From NCBI GenBank assembly GCA_015075635.1, contig JABTUA010000003.1, forward strand, positions 1,860,001 to 1,924,000: a DNA stretch of 64,000 bases, in the 5' to 3' direction. Origin of the DNA: Polyangiaceae bacterium (GTDB lineage: Bacteria > Myxococcota_A > Polyangia > Polyangiales > Polyangiaceae). Positions 16,364-25,517 of the stretch are shown here, in pieces (within the stretch, counting starts at the first letter, position 1; each line of letters begins with the position of its first letter). The notes beneath the pieces are model-generated. The model saw nothing but the letters and a program-made list of their open reading frames with translations, searched no databases and was not told the DNA's origin. The translations under genes were made by a program, and so were the position numbers.

Positions 16364-17443
16364 ATGATCGCTCGCGGCTTCGCCTTCGCATCGCTTCTGG
16401 GGGTTTTCGCTTTCGCCGCGTGCGGCGGCGACGACGGATCGACGTCCACCGGCTCCGGGGGATCCGGAGGCTCCGGTACCGGCGGCGCGGGCAGCGGTGG
16501 AACGGCGGGCGACGCGTCGGCGACCGGAGGCACCGGCACCGGAGGCACTGGCACCGGAGGCACCGCCGGCACGGGTACCGGCGGCACCGGCACGGGCGGG
16601 GCGGGCACGGGTGGCACGGGCACCGGCAACTGCGGGCTCTGTCCTGGCGGGTTGCCCTTCTGCGACCCGGCCACGAACCTCTGCGTCGAGTGCGCGAACG
16701 ACGGCCACTGCGCAGGCAACGGCGTGTGCGATCAAGCGACCAAGCAGTGCGTCGAGTGCAGCGCCGACAAGGACTGTCCGACGGGGCAGAAGTGCGCGCC
16801 TTCGAAGCCGTGCAACAACGCCTGTGGAGACGGCGGCGCCACCTGCGGCGGCGGCAACCCGGTGTGTGACAACGGTGTTTGCGTCGAGTGCAGCAGTGAC
16901 ACCCAGTGCGCCAACACCGGCAACCCGTTCTGCAACACCACCACCAAGTCGTGTGTGGACTGCAAGACGAACACCGACTGCACGCAGGCCGGGCAGTCGC
17001 AGTGCACCTCGACCGGCCAGTGCGTGCAGTGCGTGAGCGACGCCAACTGCCAGAACGGGCAGAAGTGCAACACGGTCACCAACGACTGCGTGGAGTGTCT
17101 GACCAACGCCAACTGCCCGACCGGGCAGTCTTGTTCGCCCGGCGGTGAGTGTCAGCCCACCTGCACCTCCAACGCCAACTGCACCCAAGGCGGGCAGCCG
17201 GTGTGCAACACCCAGGCGGGGATCTGCGTGGAGTGCGTCTCCAACACCGACTGCACGGACCAGGGTACTCCGGCGTGCGTCGCCGCGACGGGTCGCTGCG
17301 AGGAGTGCACCGCCGACACCGACTGCAAGGACACGCAGAAGCCGCACTGCCTGACGGGCGAGTACAAGTGCTCGGAGTGCAACGCGAGCTCGCAGTGCCC
17401 GACCGGCGAGGTCTGCATCGACGGAGAGTGTCAGGGCAACTAG
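16364..17443 (+). CDS. Large Cys-rich repeat lipoprotein
   Basis: A 359-residue lipoprotein. The signal ends VFAFAAC; a Gly/Thr/Ser linker (about 25-88, mainly GTGGTG units) leads to about eleven tandem Cys units of around 22 residues, such as CVECANDGHC, CVECSADKDC, CVDCKTNTDC and CVECLTNANC. It is the same repeat type as at 12066 and 12932, making this the longest of three paralogues within 5 kb. The domain is extracellular and disulfide-bonded; function unknown. Unit number differs among paralogues, consistent with unequal recombination. Confidence 0.9.
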   Translation: MIARGFAFASLLGVFAFAACGGDDGSTSTGSGGSGGSGTGGAGSGGTAGDASATGGTGTGGTGTGGTAGTGTGGTGTGGAGTGGTGTGNCGLCPGGLPFCDPATNLCVECANDGHCAGNGVCDQATKQCVECSADKDCPTGQKCAPSKPCNNACGDGGATCGGGNPVCDNGVCVECSSDTQCANTGNPFCNTTTKSCVDCKTNTDCTQAGQSQCTSTGQCVQCVSDANCQNGQKCNTVTNDCVECLTNANCPTGQSCSPGGECQPTCTSNANCTQGGQPVCNTQAGICVECVSNTDCTDQGTPACVAATGRCEECTADTDCKDTQKPHCLTGEYKCSECNASSQCPTGEVCIDGECQGN

Positions 17444-17454
17444 GCCGACCAGAT

Positions 17455-18501
17455 CTAGAGCTGCTTCTTCCTCACGTAGAAGAAGTCTCGCTCGGCGACG
17501 TCGGCCACGTAGCTCCTCTTGGTGTGGACGAGCTTCGGGACCAGCGTGCTCTTGACCTCGAGCTTGCCGTCGTCGTTCTTCGCGTAGAAGTTGAAGCGCG
17601 TGTAGCTCCAGTTGATGTCGAGCTGCGCAGCCGTGGTGGCGCCGGCGGCGCGCATCGCCAGCTCGAGATCCTTGGGCTCGACCCACTCGCCCAGCCCGAA
17701 GAACATCACGCGGCCGCTCGGGTCGATGCCCAGCGCGGTGCGCCGGATCTCGAACTTGCCCTCGGCGGACAGTCCCCACTTCTTGTGATCGCTGCGCACG
17801 GCCGCGTGCGGCTCGCCTTTGTGGAGCAGGCAGGGCGGCGTCTGGCGGTAGGCGGAGAGCTCGGCGACGCTCGGCGCGAGCTCCTCCCAGGGCGCGACCT
17901 TCACCGCCCCGCTCTTGGTGATGGCGATGGTGCAGGCGCCCTCCCGCGGAGGCAGGAACTCGGCCCCGTCGAGCATGGCGCCGAACTTGCCGTGCTTGGT
18001 CATGAAGCCGCCGTTGAACGCGGCCAGCAGCCGCGCATGATCCGCGGAGGGCACCAGGCCGTGGCGCTTGTCCGCGGGCGCGGTCTTGCTCTCCGGTTCC
18101 CGAGCGCCGGCGACCCAGACCAGCTCGCTGCGCGCGAGGTCGAAGGCGATCACCACGACCTCGACGTCCTTGCGGATGGGATGCGGGTGAAGCGTGGTCT
18201 TGAGCGCGAGGGCCTCGCCTTCGGACTCGCCGACCTCGGGCACGGGCTTCCACTCGCCGTCGCCGGGCCGTGCGGAGCGCTTGTGGGGCGGGGCCACGCT
18301 GGCGAGGGTGAACGGCTTCCTCGCAGGCGCTGGGTCGGCGGGTCGTGCCGTCGCCTCGGAGGGCGCGGGCTCGGCCGCGGCGCTCGCGGGGCTCGGAGCC
18401 GGTGCGGGGGCGCTCGGCGCCGGGGTCATCGGCTCGGGCTGGGCAGCGGGGCCGCAGGAGCTCGCGGCGAAGAGGGCCAGGGCGGGGAGCAGGGCACGCA
18501 T
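17455..18501 (-). CDS. Phosphodiester glycosidase-family lipoprotein
   Basis: A 348-residue lipoprotein. The signal MRALLPALALFAASSC is followed by a Pro/Ala linker (to about 65) and a globular domain. Family marks of the NAGPA-like phosphodiester glycosidase fold are seen: LLAAFNGGFMTKHGKFG, RRTALGIDPSGRVMFF and an end-of-fold AAQLDINWSYTRFNF, where relatives usually read LDGGGS. The animal enzyme removes GlcNAc from mannose-6-phosphate; bacterial relatives act on exopolysaccharide phosphodiesters. The altered last motif makes the substrate uncertain. It is convergent with the Cys-rich lipoprotein at 16364. Confidence 0.8.
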   Translation of the reverse strand: MRALLPALALFAASSCGPAAQPEPMTPAPSAPAPAPSPASAAAEPAPSEATARPADPAPARKPFTLASVAPPHKRSARPGDGEWKPVPEVGESEGEALALKTTLHPHPIRKDVEVVVIAFDLARSELVWVAGAREPESKTAPADKRHGLVPSADHARLLAAFNGGFMTKHGKFGAMLDGAEFLPPREGACTIAITKSGAVKVAPWEELAPSVAELSAYRQTPPCLLHKGEPHAAVRSDHKKWGLSAEGKFEIRRTALGIDPSGRVMFFGLGEWVEPKDLELAMRAAGATTAAQLDINWSYTRFNFYAKNDDGKLEVKSTLVPKLVHTKRSYVADVAERDFFYVRKKQL

Positions 18502-18578
18502 GCGCTCCGCGAACGGTACGGCGAGTCGCGCTTTTCGGCCAATTTGGTCGGAGCGAGGCTGCCGAATAGACTCGGCCC

Positions 18579-19499
18579 GTGACGAACCGCGACGTTTACC
18601 TGATGTCCCCGCCCGACGGTCGCTGGGCGCTGCGCGGGCGCGCGAACTTCCGCAGCCAGGCCGCCGCGCCCGTGGCGCCGCTGCGGGCGCGCAAGGAGTG
18701 GCTCGCTCTGGCCGAGGCCATCGAGGCGGCGGGCGCGACGGTGGTGGTCCTACCCCCCGGCGACGAGACCCTGACCGGGTTGCCCTACGCGGCGGAGGCC
18801 GGCCACGTGCTGCCGCCCAAGGCCCCGGGCGAGAGGCCGCGCTTCCTCCTGCCGCGCATGTTCGCGCCGCACCGCGCGCGCGAGCGCGAGCACTGGGAGC
18901 CCTTCGCGCGCTCGCTCGGCTTCGAGGTCATCGATCCGGGCGCTGGGACCTGGGAGGGGCAGGGGGACGTCGCGTCGTTCGACGGCGCCACGCTGCTCTT
19001 CTACGGTGGCCGCACCGATCGCGCCGGGCTCACCGCCGCCCTCCAGCACTTCGACGGCGAGGTGCTGGTGCTCGAGCTCCGCCAGCCGGCCTTCCACGGC
19101 AACATGGCGGTCTTGCCGCTGCCCGCGGCCGACAAGATGTTGGTCTGCCAGGAGGTGCTGGTGGGCGACGGGCTCGAGCGCCTGGTCGAGCGCTTCGGGG
19201 GCGCGCGCCTCGAGCCGGTGAGCGAGGACGAGATCCGTTGCTACGCCACCAACGGCCTGCCCATCGGAAAGCGCTGGCTCGCGCCCAGCGTGGTCCCGAA
19301 GCGGGTGAAGGACCGCGTCGCGGCCCTGGGCATGCAGGTGATCGAGCTCGGCATGGGCGAGCTGTGCGAGAAGGCCGGCGGGGCCTCGCGCTGCCTCGTC
19401 TGCCACGCGCCCGGAGTGCGGGATCTGCTGCGCATCCCCGAGGACAGCAGGCTCGCGGCCGTCCGCGCCGACATCCTCGGAGAGCCCGACGATGGATGA
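18579..19499 (+). CDS. Amidinotransferase/DDAH-like guanidine-modifying enzyme
   Basis: A 306-residue cytosolic protein with the five-bladed amidinotransferase-superfamily pattern. Seen: WEGQGDVASF (acidic motif, about 127-136), LRQPAFHGNMAVLPL carrying the likely catalytic His (about 168-182), and a C-terminal nucleophile motif CEKAGGASRCLVCHAP (about 267-282), where relatives have GGxRCxT. Family enzymes hydrolyse or transfer amidino groups from arginine or methylarginines through a Cys adduct. The start is GTG at 18579. The downstream gene overlaps by 8 bp, so the two are co-transcribed. Confidence 0.8.
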   Translation: MTNRDVYLMSPPDGRWALRGRANFRSQAAAPVAPLRARKEWLALAEAIEAAGATVVVLPPGDETLTGLPYAAEAGHVLPPKAPGERPRFLLPRMFAPHRAREREHWEPFARSLGFEVIDPGAGTWEGQGDVASFDGATLLFYGGRTDRAGLTAALQHFDGEVLVLELRQPAFHGNMAVLPLPAADKMLVCQEVLVGDGLERLVERFGGARLEPVSEDEIRCYATNGLPIGKRWLAPSVVPKRVKDRVAALGMQVIELGMGELCEKAGGASRCLVCHAPGVRDLLRIPEDSRLAAVRADILGEPDDG

Positions 19500-20274
19500 G
19501 CTGGCCCGAGACTTCTTCGCGCGCCACACCGAGGTGAAGCTGGCCGCGCTGGGCTCGCAGGCGAACCGAGACTCCCTCGACCTCACGCCCGCTGGCTGTC
19601 CTGCGACCTTCTACGCCGCCGAGCAGCACCCCACCTTGGTCGAGCGCTACCGCGACGCGAACGCGCTGGCGTTTCCCGGTGATCTCACCCTGCCGGGCTG
19701 GGTGCTCTCCGACCTCTACCTCCTGCCCGGCGCCATCGGGCTCCTGGTCTGCCCCGGTCGCTTCCTGGACGTGCCGACGCGCAAGCGCCTGAACCTTCAG
19801 CCCGACGACGTGGCGATCGCCGCTGCCTACTACGCCGCCCCGACCGTGGAGCCCGGCACCTTCATCGGGGTCTCCCTGCTCAGCCTGGTACCGAAGATCC
19901 TGGCCGGCGCCTGGGTCAAGGCGCTCACGCTGAAGATCATGCGCGCAGAGCGGCTACGCGGCGTCGCGCAGTGGGCGAGCCCGGCCGTGCGCGTCCACAC
20001 GCGCATGGGACCGCTACGCGTCGTCTCGTCCGTGCCGGGCACCCACGAGTTTCGCGCCAAGAGCTTCGTGTACGAGAGCGATCTCACCGACGCCGCGGCC
20101 TGGACTGGCGCGATGGCCCGCCGTCCCGCGGGACCCTTCTCCGAGAAGATCCCGGCCACCGACGCCGAGCGCCTCGCCACCTTGTGCGCGCGCGCCGAGG
20201 CCGGCGAGCGCATCTTCGTGGTCCCGCCGGGGCTCGACGCCTCGGGGAACGTGCTGATCCGGTACGAGAGCTGA
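19492..20274 (+). CDS. Conserved-looking hypothetical protein
   Basis: A 260-residue protein with no signal peptide. It has an N-terminal helix, a central segment LSDLYLLPGAIGLLVCPGRFLDV, a hydrophobic stretch TFIGVSLLSLVPKILAGAWV that could touch membranes, and a C-terminal strand-rich part ending VPPGLDASGNVLIRYES. I do not recognise the family. It overlaps the amidinotransferase-like gene by 8 bp, so it probably acts in the same process. Confidence 0.75.
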   Translation: MDELARDFFARHTEVKLAALGSQANRDSLDLTPAGCPATFYAAEQHPTLVERYRDANALAFPGDLTLPGWVLSDLYLLPGAIGLLVCPGRFLDVPTRKRLNLQPDDVAIAAAYYAAPTVEPGTFIGVSLLSLVPKILAGAWVKALTLKIMRAERLRGVAQWASPAVRVHTRMGPLRVVSSVPGTHEFRAKSFVYESDLTDAAAWTGAMARRPAGPFSEKIPATDAERLATLCARAEAGERIFVVPPGLDASGNVLIRYES

Positions 20275-20414
20275 GCCGCGGCCCGGCGGACGCGAGCCAC
20301 CGCTGTGCCGTTTCCGTGCGCTCGGTCCCTACGATCGCCGCCCGCACAATCTGCGATTGCGCCGCGAAGCCCCTGCGGCGGATTGTCGCGACGCTGGGTG
20401 TGAAGGAGGAGGCG

Positions 20415-21464
20415 ATGCGTGTATTCGTGACGGGGGCGAACGGGCACATCGGTAGCCACGTGGTGCGGGCGGTGCACGAGGCTGGCGCTTCCGCCATTGC
20501 GTTCGTGCGCCCGGGCTCGGACCGCCGCGCGCTCGACGGAGTCCCGTGCGAGGTACGGGAGGGGGACTTGCTCGACGCCGCGTCCGTCGAGCGCGCCATG
20601 CAGGGCGCCGAAGCCGTGATCCACGTCGGCGCCGTGCATCGCAACATGACCCCGGATCCCGAGGACATCGTGCGCCCTGCCGTCGAGGGCACGCGCGCGG
20701 TGCTCGACGCCGCCGACAAGCACGGCGTCCGGCGTGTGGTGCTCACCAGCAGCGGCGCCACCGTCGGCTTTGCCAAGGACCCCGTGAAGCCACTGGACGA
20801 GAGCGCTCGTCAGGAGCGCACCGAGAGCCCCTACATTCGCGGCAAGGTGGAGCAGGAGCGGCTGGCGCTCGAGCGCGCCGCCCGCGGCGGCCCGGAGGTC
20901 GTCGTGCTCAACCCGAGCGGCGTGTTTGGCCCGCGCGACTACCGTCTCACCCCTGCCACGCGCGCGCTGGTGGGGCTGCTCTCGGGGGACCCGGCGTTCC
21001 TCGGCGTGTGTTTCACGGACGTCCGCGACGTGGCGCGCGCCCACGTGATCGCCCTCGAGAAGGGCCGTCCAGGCGAGCGCTACCTGATCACGGGCGAGCT
21101 CGCGACGCCCCAACAGGTGGCCGCGCTCTTCGACGAGGTCGGCGGCGTGCGCCCCTCGGTGTTCCGCCCGCCGGGGTTCCTGCTGCGGTTCATCGCAGGA
21201 AGGGCCGAAAAGAAAGCCGCGCGCGAGGGCTCCGACCCGCCGGTCACTCGCGCAGCCCTCGCCGACCTGGACGGAGGTCACCTGCTCTACGACTCCGCGC
21301 GCTCCAAGTCGGAGCTCGGCATGACCTACCGCGGCGCCAAGGACGTGCTCACTGACTCGTTCCGCTGGCTGCTCTTCGTGGACGCGCTGAAGCCGAAGGT
21401 CGCCGCGAAGGTGCGCGCGAAGCTGGGTCCCGCCGCGGCGCCGGATCCCGACTGGAGGCAGTAG
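20415..21464 (+). CDS. NAD(P)-dependent epimerase/dehydratase (extended SDR)
   Basis: A 349-residue Rossmann enzyme. Cofactor motif VTGANGHIG (5-13), the active-site YIRGK pair (Tyr and Lys of YxxxK) near residue 140, and SSGATVGF before it are visible, as in dihydroflavonol reductase or steroid-dehydrogenase-like SDRs. The length suits the extended SDR class. An excellent GGAGGAGG ribosome site precedes the ATG at 20415, which fixes the start. The C-terminal 60 residues are Lys/Ala-rich. It would reduce or epimerise a sugar, flavonoid-like or steroid-like substrate, not identifiable here. It is monocistronic. Confidence 0.88.
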   Translation: MRVFVTGANGHIGSHVVRAVHEAGASAIAFVRPGSDRRALDGVPCEVREGDLLDAASVERAMQGAEAVIHVGAVHRNMTPDPEDIVRPAVEGTRAVLDAADKHGVRRVVLTSSGATVGFAKDPVKPLDESARQERTESPYIRGKVEQERLALERAARGGPEVVVLNPSGVFGPRDYRLTPATRALVGLLSGDPAFLGVCFTDVRDVARAHVIALEKGRPGERYLITGELATPQQVAALFDEVGGVRPSVFRPPGFLLRFIAGRAEKKAAREGSDPPVTRAALADLDGGHLLYDSARSKSELGMTYRGAKDVLTDSFRWLLFVDALKPKVAAKVRAKLGPAAAPDPDWRQ

Positions 21465-21552
21465 AGGATCCGGGCGGCGCCCGAGCGCGCCAGGGAGCTG
21501 CTTCCTGGGTTGCAGCTTGGCCGCTGGGCGCTGCTGGCGTAGTTTTCTTGGC

Positions 21553-22818
21553 GTGAAGACCCTCGCGCTCCTCGTGGCGGCGTCCCTGTCGCTCTCGTTC
21601 GGTGTGGCCTGCGGCAGCGGCGGCTCCAGCGAGAGCTCGACCGACGCCGGGCAGGGCGGCGCCGGAGCGGGCGGCACGTCCGGGACCGGCGGCTCGAGCG
21701 CCAGCGGCGGCAGCGGCGGCAGCGGCGGCAGCGGCGGCAGCGGCGGCAGCGGCGGCAGCGTCGCATGCCCGAACTGCCAACAAGCTGGCGCCGAGTGCGG
21801 GTTCTTCACCAACGCCTGCGACGAGACGCGAAACTGCGGGGACTGCCCCAACGGCGAGACCTGCGGTGGCGACGGCGTCCCCAACAAGTGCTCGTGTACG
21901 CCCAAGACTTGCGCGGCGCTGGGCGCCGAGTGCGGGAATCCCAGCGACGGCTGCTCGGGGACCGCGACCTGCGGTGGGTGTCAGGCGCCCGAGACCTGCG
22001 GCGGCGCGGGCACACCGTTCAAGTGCGGTTGCACGCCGAAGAGCTGCTCCCAGCTCGGCAAGGACTGCGGCACCACCGACGACGGCTGCGGCGGCAGCAT
22101 CTCCTGCGGCACCTGCGTGGCGCCCGCGAGCTGCGGCGGCGGCGGGACCCCCAACGTCTGCGGTTGCACGCCGACGACGTGCGCGGCCGTGGGGGTGCAG
22201 TGTGGCAGCTACCCGGACGGCTGCGGCGGAACGCTGACCTGCGCCGGCTGCACCGGCACCAACTGGTGCGGCGGGAGCGGGACCCCCAACCAGTGCGGCT
22301 GCACCAGCAGCGCGACCGCAGGCCCGAGCAGCCCGAAGCTCGGCGCGGCCAACGCCAGCATCGGCACGCGCCAATGGAGCAACCCGGGCAACATCGTCGC
22401 CGCCGACAGCAGCGTCGCGCAGATCTCCGCCATGGTCGGCGGCGAGATCAGCCAGTACCTGGTCGCCAGCAACTTCGGGTTTCAGATCCCGTCCTTCGCG
22501 ACCATCACCGGCATCCAGGTGGAGTGGCGGCGCGGAGCGTTGAGCGGAGTCGGACTGAAGGACCACGCCATCCGCATCGTCAAGGGATCGACCATCTTGG
22601 CGACCGACAAGAGCGCCGCCGGTACCTGGGGCACCGCGCTGAGCTACGCGAGCTACGGCGGCCCCGGCGATCTCTGGGGCTCCACCTGGACGGCGGCGGA
22701 CGTCAACAGCGCGGACTTCGGTGCCGCGCTCAGCGTACGCTACGACACCGCGGGCAACGACTGGCCCCGGGTCGACCACGCGCGTGTCACCGTCTACTTC
22801 ACGGTGGCGTGCCAGTAG
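21553..22818 (+). CDS. Cys-repeat lipoprotein with C-terminal beta domain
   Basis: A 421-residue lipoprotein from a GTG start. The signal ends LSLSFGVAC; a Gly/Ser linker is encoded by six tandem GGCGGCAGC nonamers (about 21706-21760). Four or five repeats of about 35 residues follow, each reading roughly C-x-P-K-T/S-C-x(5)-G-x-x-C-G ... GDC/GTC ... TCGGGGTP. The last 170 residues form a separate strand-rich domain (ASIGTRQWSNPGNIVAADSS ... VEWRRGALSG ... VDHARVTVYFTVAC), of the kind seen at the end of adhesins. Secreted; role unknown. Confidence 0.88.
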   Translation: MKTLALLVAASLSLSFGVACGSGGSSESSTDAGQGGAGAGGTSGTGGSSASGGSGGSGGSGGSGGSGGSVACPNCQQAGAECGFFTNACDETRNCGDCPNGETCGGDGVPNKCSCTPKTCAALGAECGNPSDGCSGTATCGGCQAPETCGGAGTPFKCGCTPKSCSQLGKDCGTTDDGCGGSISCGTCVAPASCGGGGTPNVCGCTPTTCAAVGVQCGSYPDGCGGTLTCAGCTGTNWCGGSGTPNQCGCTSSATAGPSSPKLGAANASIGTRQWSNPGNIVAADSSVAQISAMVGGEISQYLVASNFGFQIPSFATITGIQVEWRRGALSGVGLKDHAIRIVKGSTILATDKSAAGTWGTALSYASYGGPGDLWGSTWTAADVNSADFGAALSVRYDTAGNDWPRVDHARVTVYFTVACQ

Positions 22819-22884
22819 GCTCCGACCTCCGTTCCTCGCGCCGCCGCCCCCGGTCCGCGACGTGGTGAGGGGTGCGTCGCCGCA

Positions 22885-23230
22885 AAAGTGTGCGGTCGGG
22901 CGTTCGGGAGGGCACGCGACCCGATGCAGCTCGAAGCTCGAAGGAGGGGTGTCCCACGCGAGCGAAGTGTGCGGTTGGGCGTGCGGTTGGGCGTGCGGGG
23001 AAGGACGCGAGTCGATGAGGCTCGACAGAGGGAGGGGGTCCCACGCGAGCGAAGTGTGCGGTTGGGCGTGCGGTTGGGCGTGCGGTTGGGCGTGCGGGGA
23101 AGGACGCGCGACTCGATGAGGCTCCGACAGAGGGAGGGGGTCGTCCCGCGCGCGCGAAGTGTGCGGTTGGGCGTGCGGTTGGGGGTGCGGTTGGGCGTGC
23201 GGGGAAGGACGCGAGTCGATGAGGCTCGAC
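22885..23230. repeat. Composite repeat island A1: four units with G-rich 12-bp arrays
   Basis: Four tandem units of about 80-100 bp. Each has a flank CCCACGCGAGCGAAGTG, then two or three copies of a 12-mer (GTGCGGTTGGGC), then GTGCGGGGAAGGACGCGAG and TCGATGAGGCTCGACAG. The first unit (from about 22885) is degenerate. The same flanks and 12-mers recur at 43018-43352 (inverted) and 49771-49931. The region between the genes ending at 22818 and 23486 has no believable gene. Confidence 0.85.
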
Positions 23231-23440
23231 GGGCTCGGTGGGCGCGCACGGGCTCGACGGTCGCGACGGAGGCGACAGGCTCGATGGGCGCGACGGGCGC
23301 GACGGGCGCGACTGGCGCGCACGGGCGCGACGGGCTCGGTGGGCGCGCACGGGCTCGACGGTCGCGACGGAGGCGACAGGCTCGATGGGCGCGACCGGCT
23401 CGGTGGGCGCGCACGGGCGCGACGGGCAGAGTGGGCACTT
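23231..23440. repeat. 101-bp tandem duplication of GGGCGCGAC-type repeats
   Basis: A 64-bp block starting GGGCTCGGTGGGCGCGCACG at 23231 recurs identically at 23332, with a third partial copy near 23398. The interiors are built from GGGCGCGAC nonamers. One frame reads collagen-like Gly-X-Y, but the 101-bp offset is not a multiple of three, so the copies would be read in different frames. I treat it as non-coding repeat DNA attached to island A1. Confidence 0.75.
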
Positions 23441-23485
23441 TGCTGGGCCGCGACGCGCTACGCGCCCGTGATCAGTGGTGCGAGA

Positions 23486-23866
23486 TCAGCGATAAGCCTG
23501 GCCGAGCTCGTCGAGCTTCCAGGATTCGCGCAAGAAGTCGAGCAGGGTCTGCTCGCGTCCCTGGATGCAGTCGGCCTGCGCGACGCCGAGCACGAGCCCG
23601 TAGATGCGTTCGCGCGCGTCGGGGCTCCGGATGGTGGCGGCGGCATCGCGGATGGCCGCCTCGTCCGGGAGCTGCCGGCCCGCTTCGTCCACGAGCTGCC
23701 AGAAGGTCTTCTCGCCGAAGTCCGAGGCGAGCTCTTCCAGGGCCTCCTGCTCTTCGTCGGAGAACTTGCCGTCCAGGCGCACGAGCATGCGCAGGAGCCC
23801 GGCCAAGACGAGCTGCTCGTTCGCGGCGAGGCTGCGCGCGCCGCTCGTGTCGTTCACGCCGCTCAC
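23486..23866 (-). CDS. TerB-like protein
   Basis: A 126-residue all-helical protein. It carries a TerB-type core LAGLLRMLVRLDGKFSDEEQEALEEL (about 25-50) with the DGxxxxEE metal-site pattern, and a second helical half ending LRESWKLDELGQAYR. Single-domain TerB proteins associate with membranes or partner ATPases; tellurite resistance itself is not implied. It resembles the TerB-like member of the mglA operon (7705). It stands beside the repeat island and 31 bp after the lipoprotein gene at 23898 on the same strand. Confidence 0.8.
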   Translation of the reverse strand: MSGVNDTSGARSLAANEQLVLAGLLRMLVRLDGKFSDEEQEALEELASDFGEKTFWQLVDEAGRQLPDEAAIRDAAATIRSPDARERIYGLVLGVAQADCIQGREQTLLDFLRESWKLDELGQAYR

Positions 23867-23897
23867 GCGGTCACCGCCCAGATCGCCGGCACCGCCG

Positions 23898-24527
23898 TCA
23901 CGCGCCCGGCGGCCAGAGGTTCTGCACGACGTCGGCGAGCTTCTGCACCGTCTTCGGCTTCATGCCGGCGGCCGGGTGCGGCCAGGCGAAGGTCTTCGCC
24001 GCCACCTGGTTGCACGAGAACGAGATCAAGACGTCGTTCGACGGGCCACCCGAGGAGAACGCCAGGCCCATCTCCGCGTACATGCAGGCCGCGTGGTTGT
24101 TGTCGAAGTTGCTGTCGTTGCCCAGGATCTTGCCGAGCTCTTCCTTCAGATCCTCGTCGATGACCTGGGTCTGGCTCAGGATGCGGAAGCCGTGGAAGCG
24201 CGGCGTGGTGTCCTGAACCGGGGCCGGCGCGACGGCGCCCTGCTGGGGGTTCAGCATGCCCGGCGGGAGCAGGCCCGGCGGGATGAGCGCTTGCAGACCC
24301 TGCGCGCCTTGCTGCACCCAGGTGCTGATCTCGGGCGGCAGGCCCGGCAGCATGCCCGGCGCCGCCGGCGCCGCCGCGGCGGCGGCCGGAGGCTCGTAGT
24401 TCTGGAGCCGGAAGGCGGTCAGGTTGGCGGTCTTGAGGGTGTCGAAGGGAGGTGCCGGCTTGCCCGCGCAGCCCATGGTGGCGGACGCGGCGAGCACTGC
24501 GACACCCAGCAACGAAGCCTTGGTCAT
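23898..24527 (-). CDS. Lipoprotein of unknown function
   Basis: A 209-residue lipoprotein whose signal ends in lipobox ATMGC, so the ATG at 24527 is taken as the start. An Ala/Pro/Gly-rich middle (about 45-110, with PPGLLPPGMLNPQQG) precedes a globular C-terminal part (FHGFRILSQTQVIDEDLKEE ... LISFSCNQVAAKTFAWPHP). I recognise no family. It is upstream of the TerB-like gene on the same strand and divergent from the epimerase at 24611. Confidence 0.78.
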   Translation of the reverse strand: MTKASLLGVAVLAASATMGCAGKPAPPFDTLKTANLTAFRLQNYEPPAAAAAAPAAPGMLPGLPPEISTWVQQGAQGLQALIPPGLLPPGMLNPQQGAVAPAPVQDTTPRFHGFRILSQTQVIDEDLKEELGKILGNDSNFDNNHAACMYAEMGLAFSSGGPSNDVLISFSCNQVAAKTFAWPHPAAGMKPKTVQKLADVVQNLWPPGA

Positions 24528-24610
24528 GGCCGTTTTCGTAGACTCGATTTGAAGCCCCGTCCAGCTACGCGGGCAAAACCCCGGCCAAAAGAAGTGGTAC
24601 ACCGGGACTC

Positions 24611-25516
24611 GTGGCGAAAAAACGCATCCTCGTCACGGGGGCGACCGGGTTCATCGGTTCGGCGCTGGTGCGCTTCCTCTCCGCGGAGGGGGCGCAGGTC
24701 ACCGTGGTGGTGCGCAAGCCGGAGCAGCTCGCGGGCTTCGAGAGCGCCGTCCGCCCCGTGCTCTGGGACGCGCTCGGGTCGGTCATTTCCGAGGCGGACG
24801 CGGTGGTGCACCTGACCGGCGAGCAAGCCGTGGGCGTGCGTTGGACCGAGAGCACCAAGCAGCGCATCTTGCAGAGCCGAGTCGAGACCACGGCACGCGT
24901 GGTCTCGGCGCTGAAGGCCGCAGAGCCGCGGCCGCGCGTGCTCGTGTCGGCGTCGGCGGTCGGTTACTACGGCGCGCGAGCGGGCGACGAGCGCGTGGAC
25001 GAGACTGCCGGTGCGGGGACGGACTTCTTGGCCGAGGTCTGCGCGCGTTGGGAGGCCGCGGCGCGGGAGGCGGAGGCGCTGGGCGTGCGGGTGGTCTTGG
25101 CGCGGCTCGGCATCGTCCTCGACGCCGGGGGTGGCGCGCTCGCGGAGATGGCCAAGCCGTTTCGCTTGTTCGCCGGCGGCCCCATCGGCAGCGGCGAGCA
25201 GGTCGTGTCCTGGGTCCACCGCGCCGACGCGGTCACCATGCTCGCGCGCGCGGTCGACGACGAGGGCCTGTCCGGTCCGGTGAACGTCGTGGCGCCCGAG
25301 GCGCTGACGCAGGCGGAGCTGGCGCGGGAGCTCGGCCGCGCCTTGGGCCGGCCGTCTTGGCTGCGGGTGCCGGCCGCCGCGCTGCGCGCGCGCTTCGGCG
25401 AGGGGGCGGACCCGCTCCTGACCGGGCAGCGCGTGGTCCCGGCGAAGATGAAGGCGGCCGGGTACGTGTGGCAACATCCGGACATCCAGGGCGCGCTTCG
25501 CGCTGCGCTCGGCTGA
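24611..25516 (+). CDS. TIGR01777-family NAD-dependent epimerase
   Basis: A 301-residue SDR. It has a GATGFIGSALVRFL nucleotide loop (8-21), an HLTGEQAVGVRWTESTKQRI segment typical of the YfcH/TIGR01777 group (about 61-80), a SASAVGYYG active-site strand (about 114-122), and a C-terminal DUF1731-like tail (PSWLRVPAAALRARFGEGAD). Substrate is unknown; plant and bacterial relatives affect cell division or sugar metabolism. The start is GTG at 24611. Its stop lies 1 bp before the K+ channel start, so the two form an operon. Confidence 0.9.
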   Translation: MAKKRILVTGATGFIGSALVRFLSAEGAQVTVVVRKPEQLAGFESAVRPVLWDALGSVISEADAVVHLTGEQAVGVRWTESTKQRILQSRVETTARVVSALKAAEPRPRVLVSASAVGYYGARAGDERVDETAGAGTDFLAEVCARWEAAAREAEALGVRVVLARLGIVLDAGGGALAEMAKPFRLFAGGPIGSGEQVVSWVHRADAVTMLARAVDDEGLSGPVNVVAPEALTQAELARELGRALGRPSWLRVPAAALRARFGEGADPLLTGQRVVPAKMKAAGYVWQHPDIQGALRAALG

Positions 25517-25517
25517 C

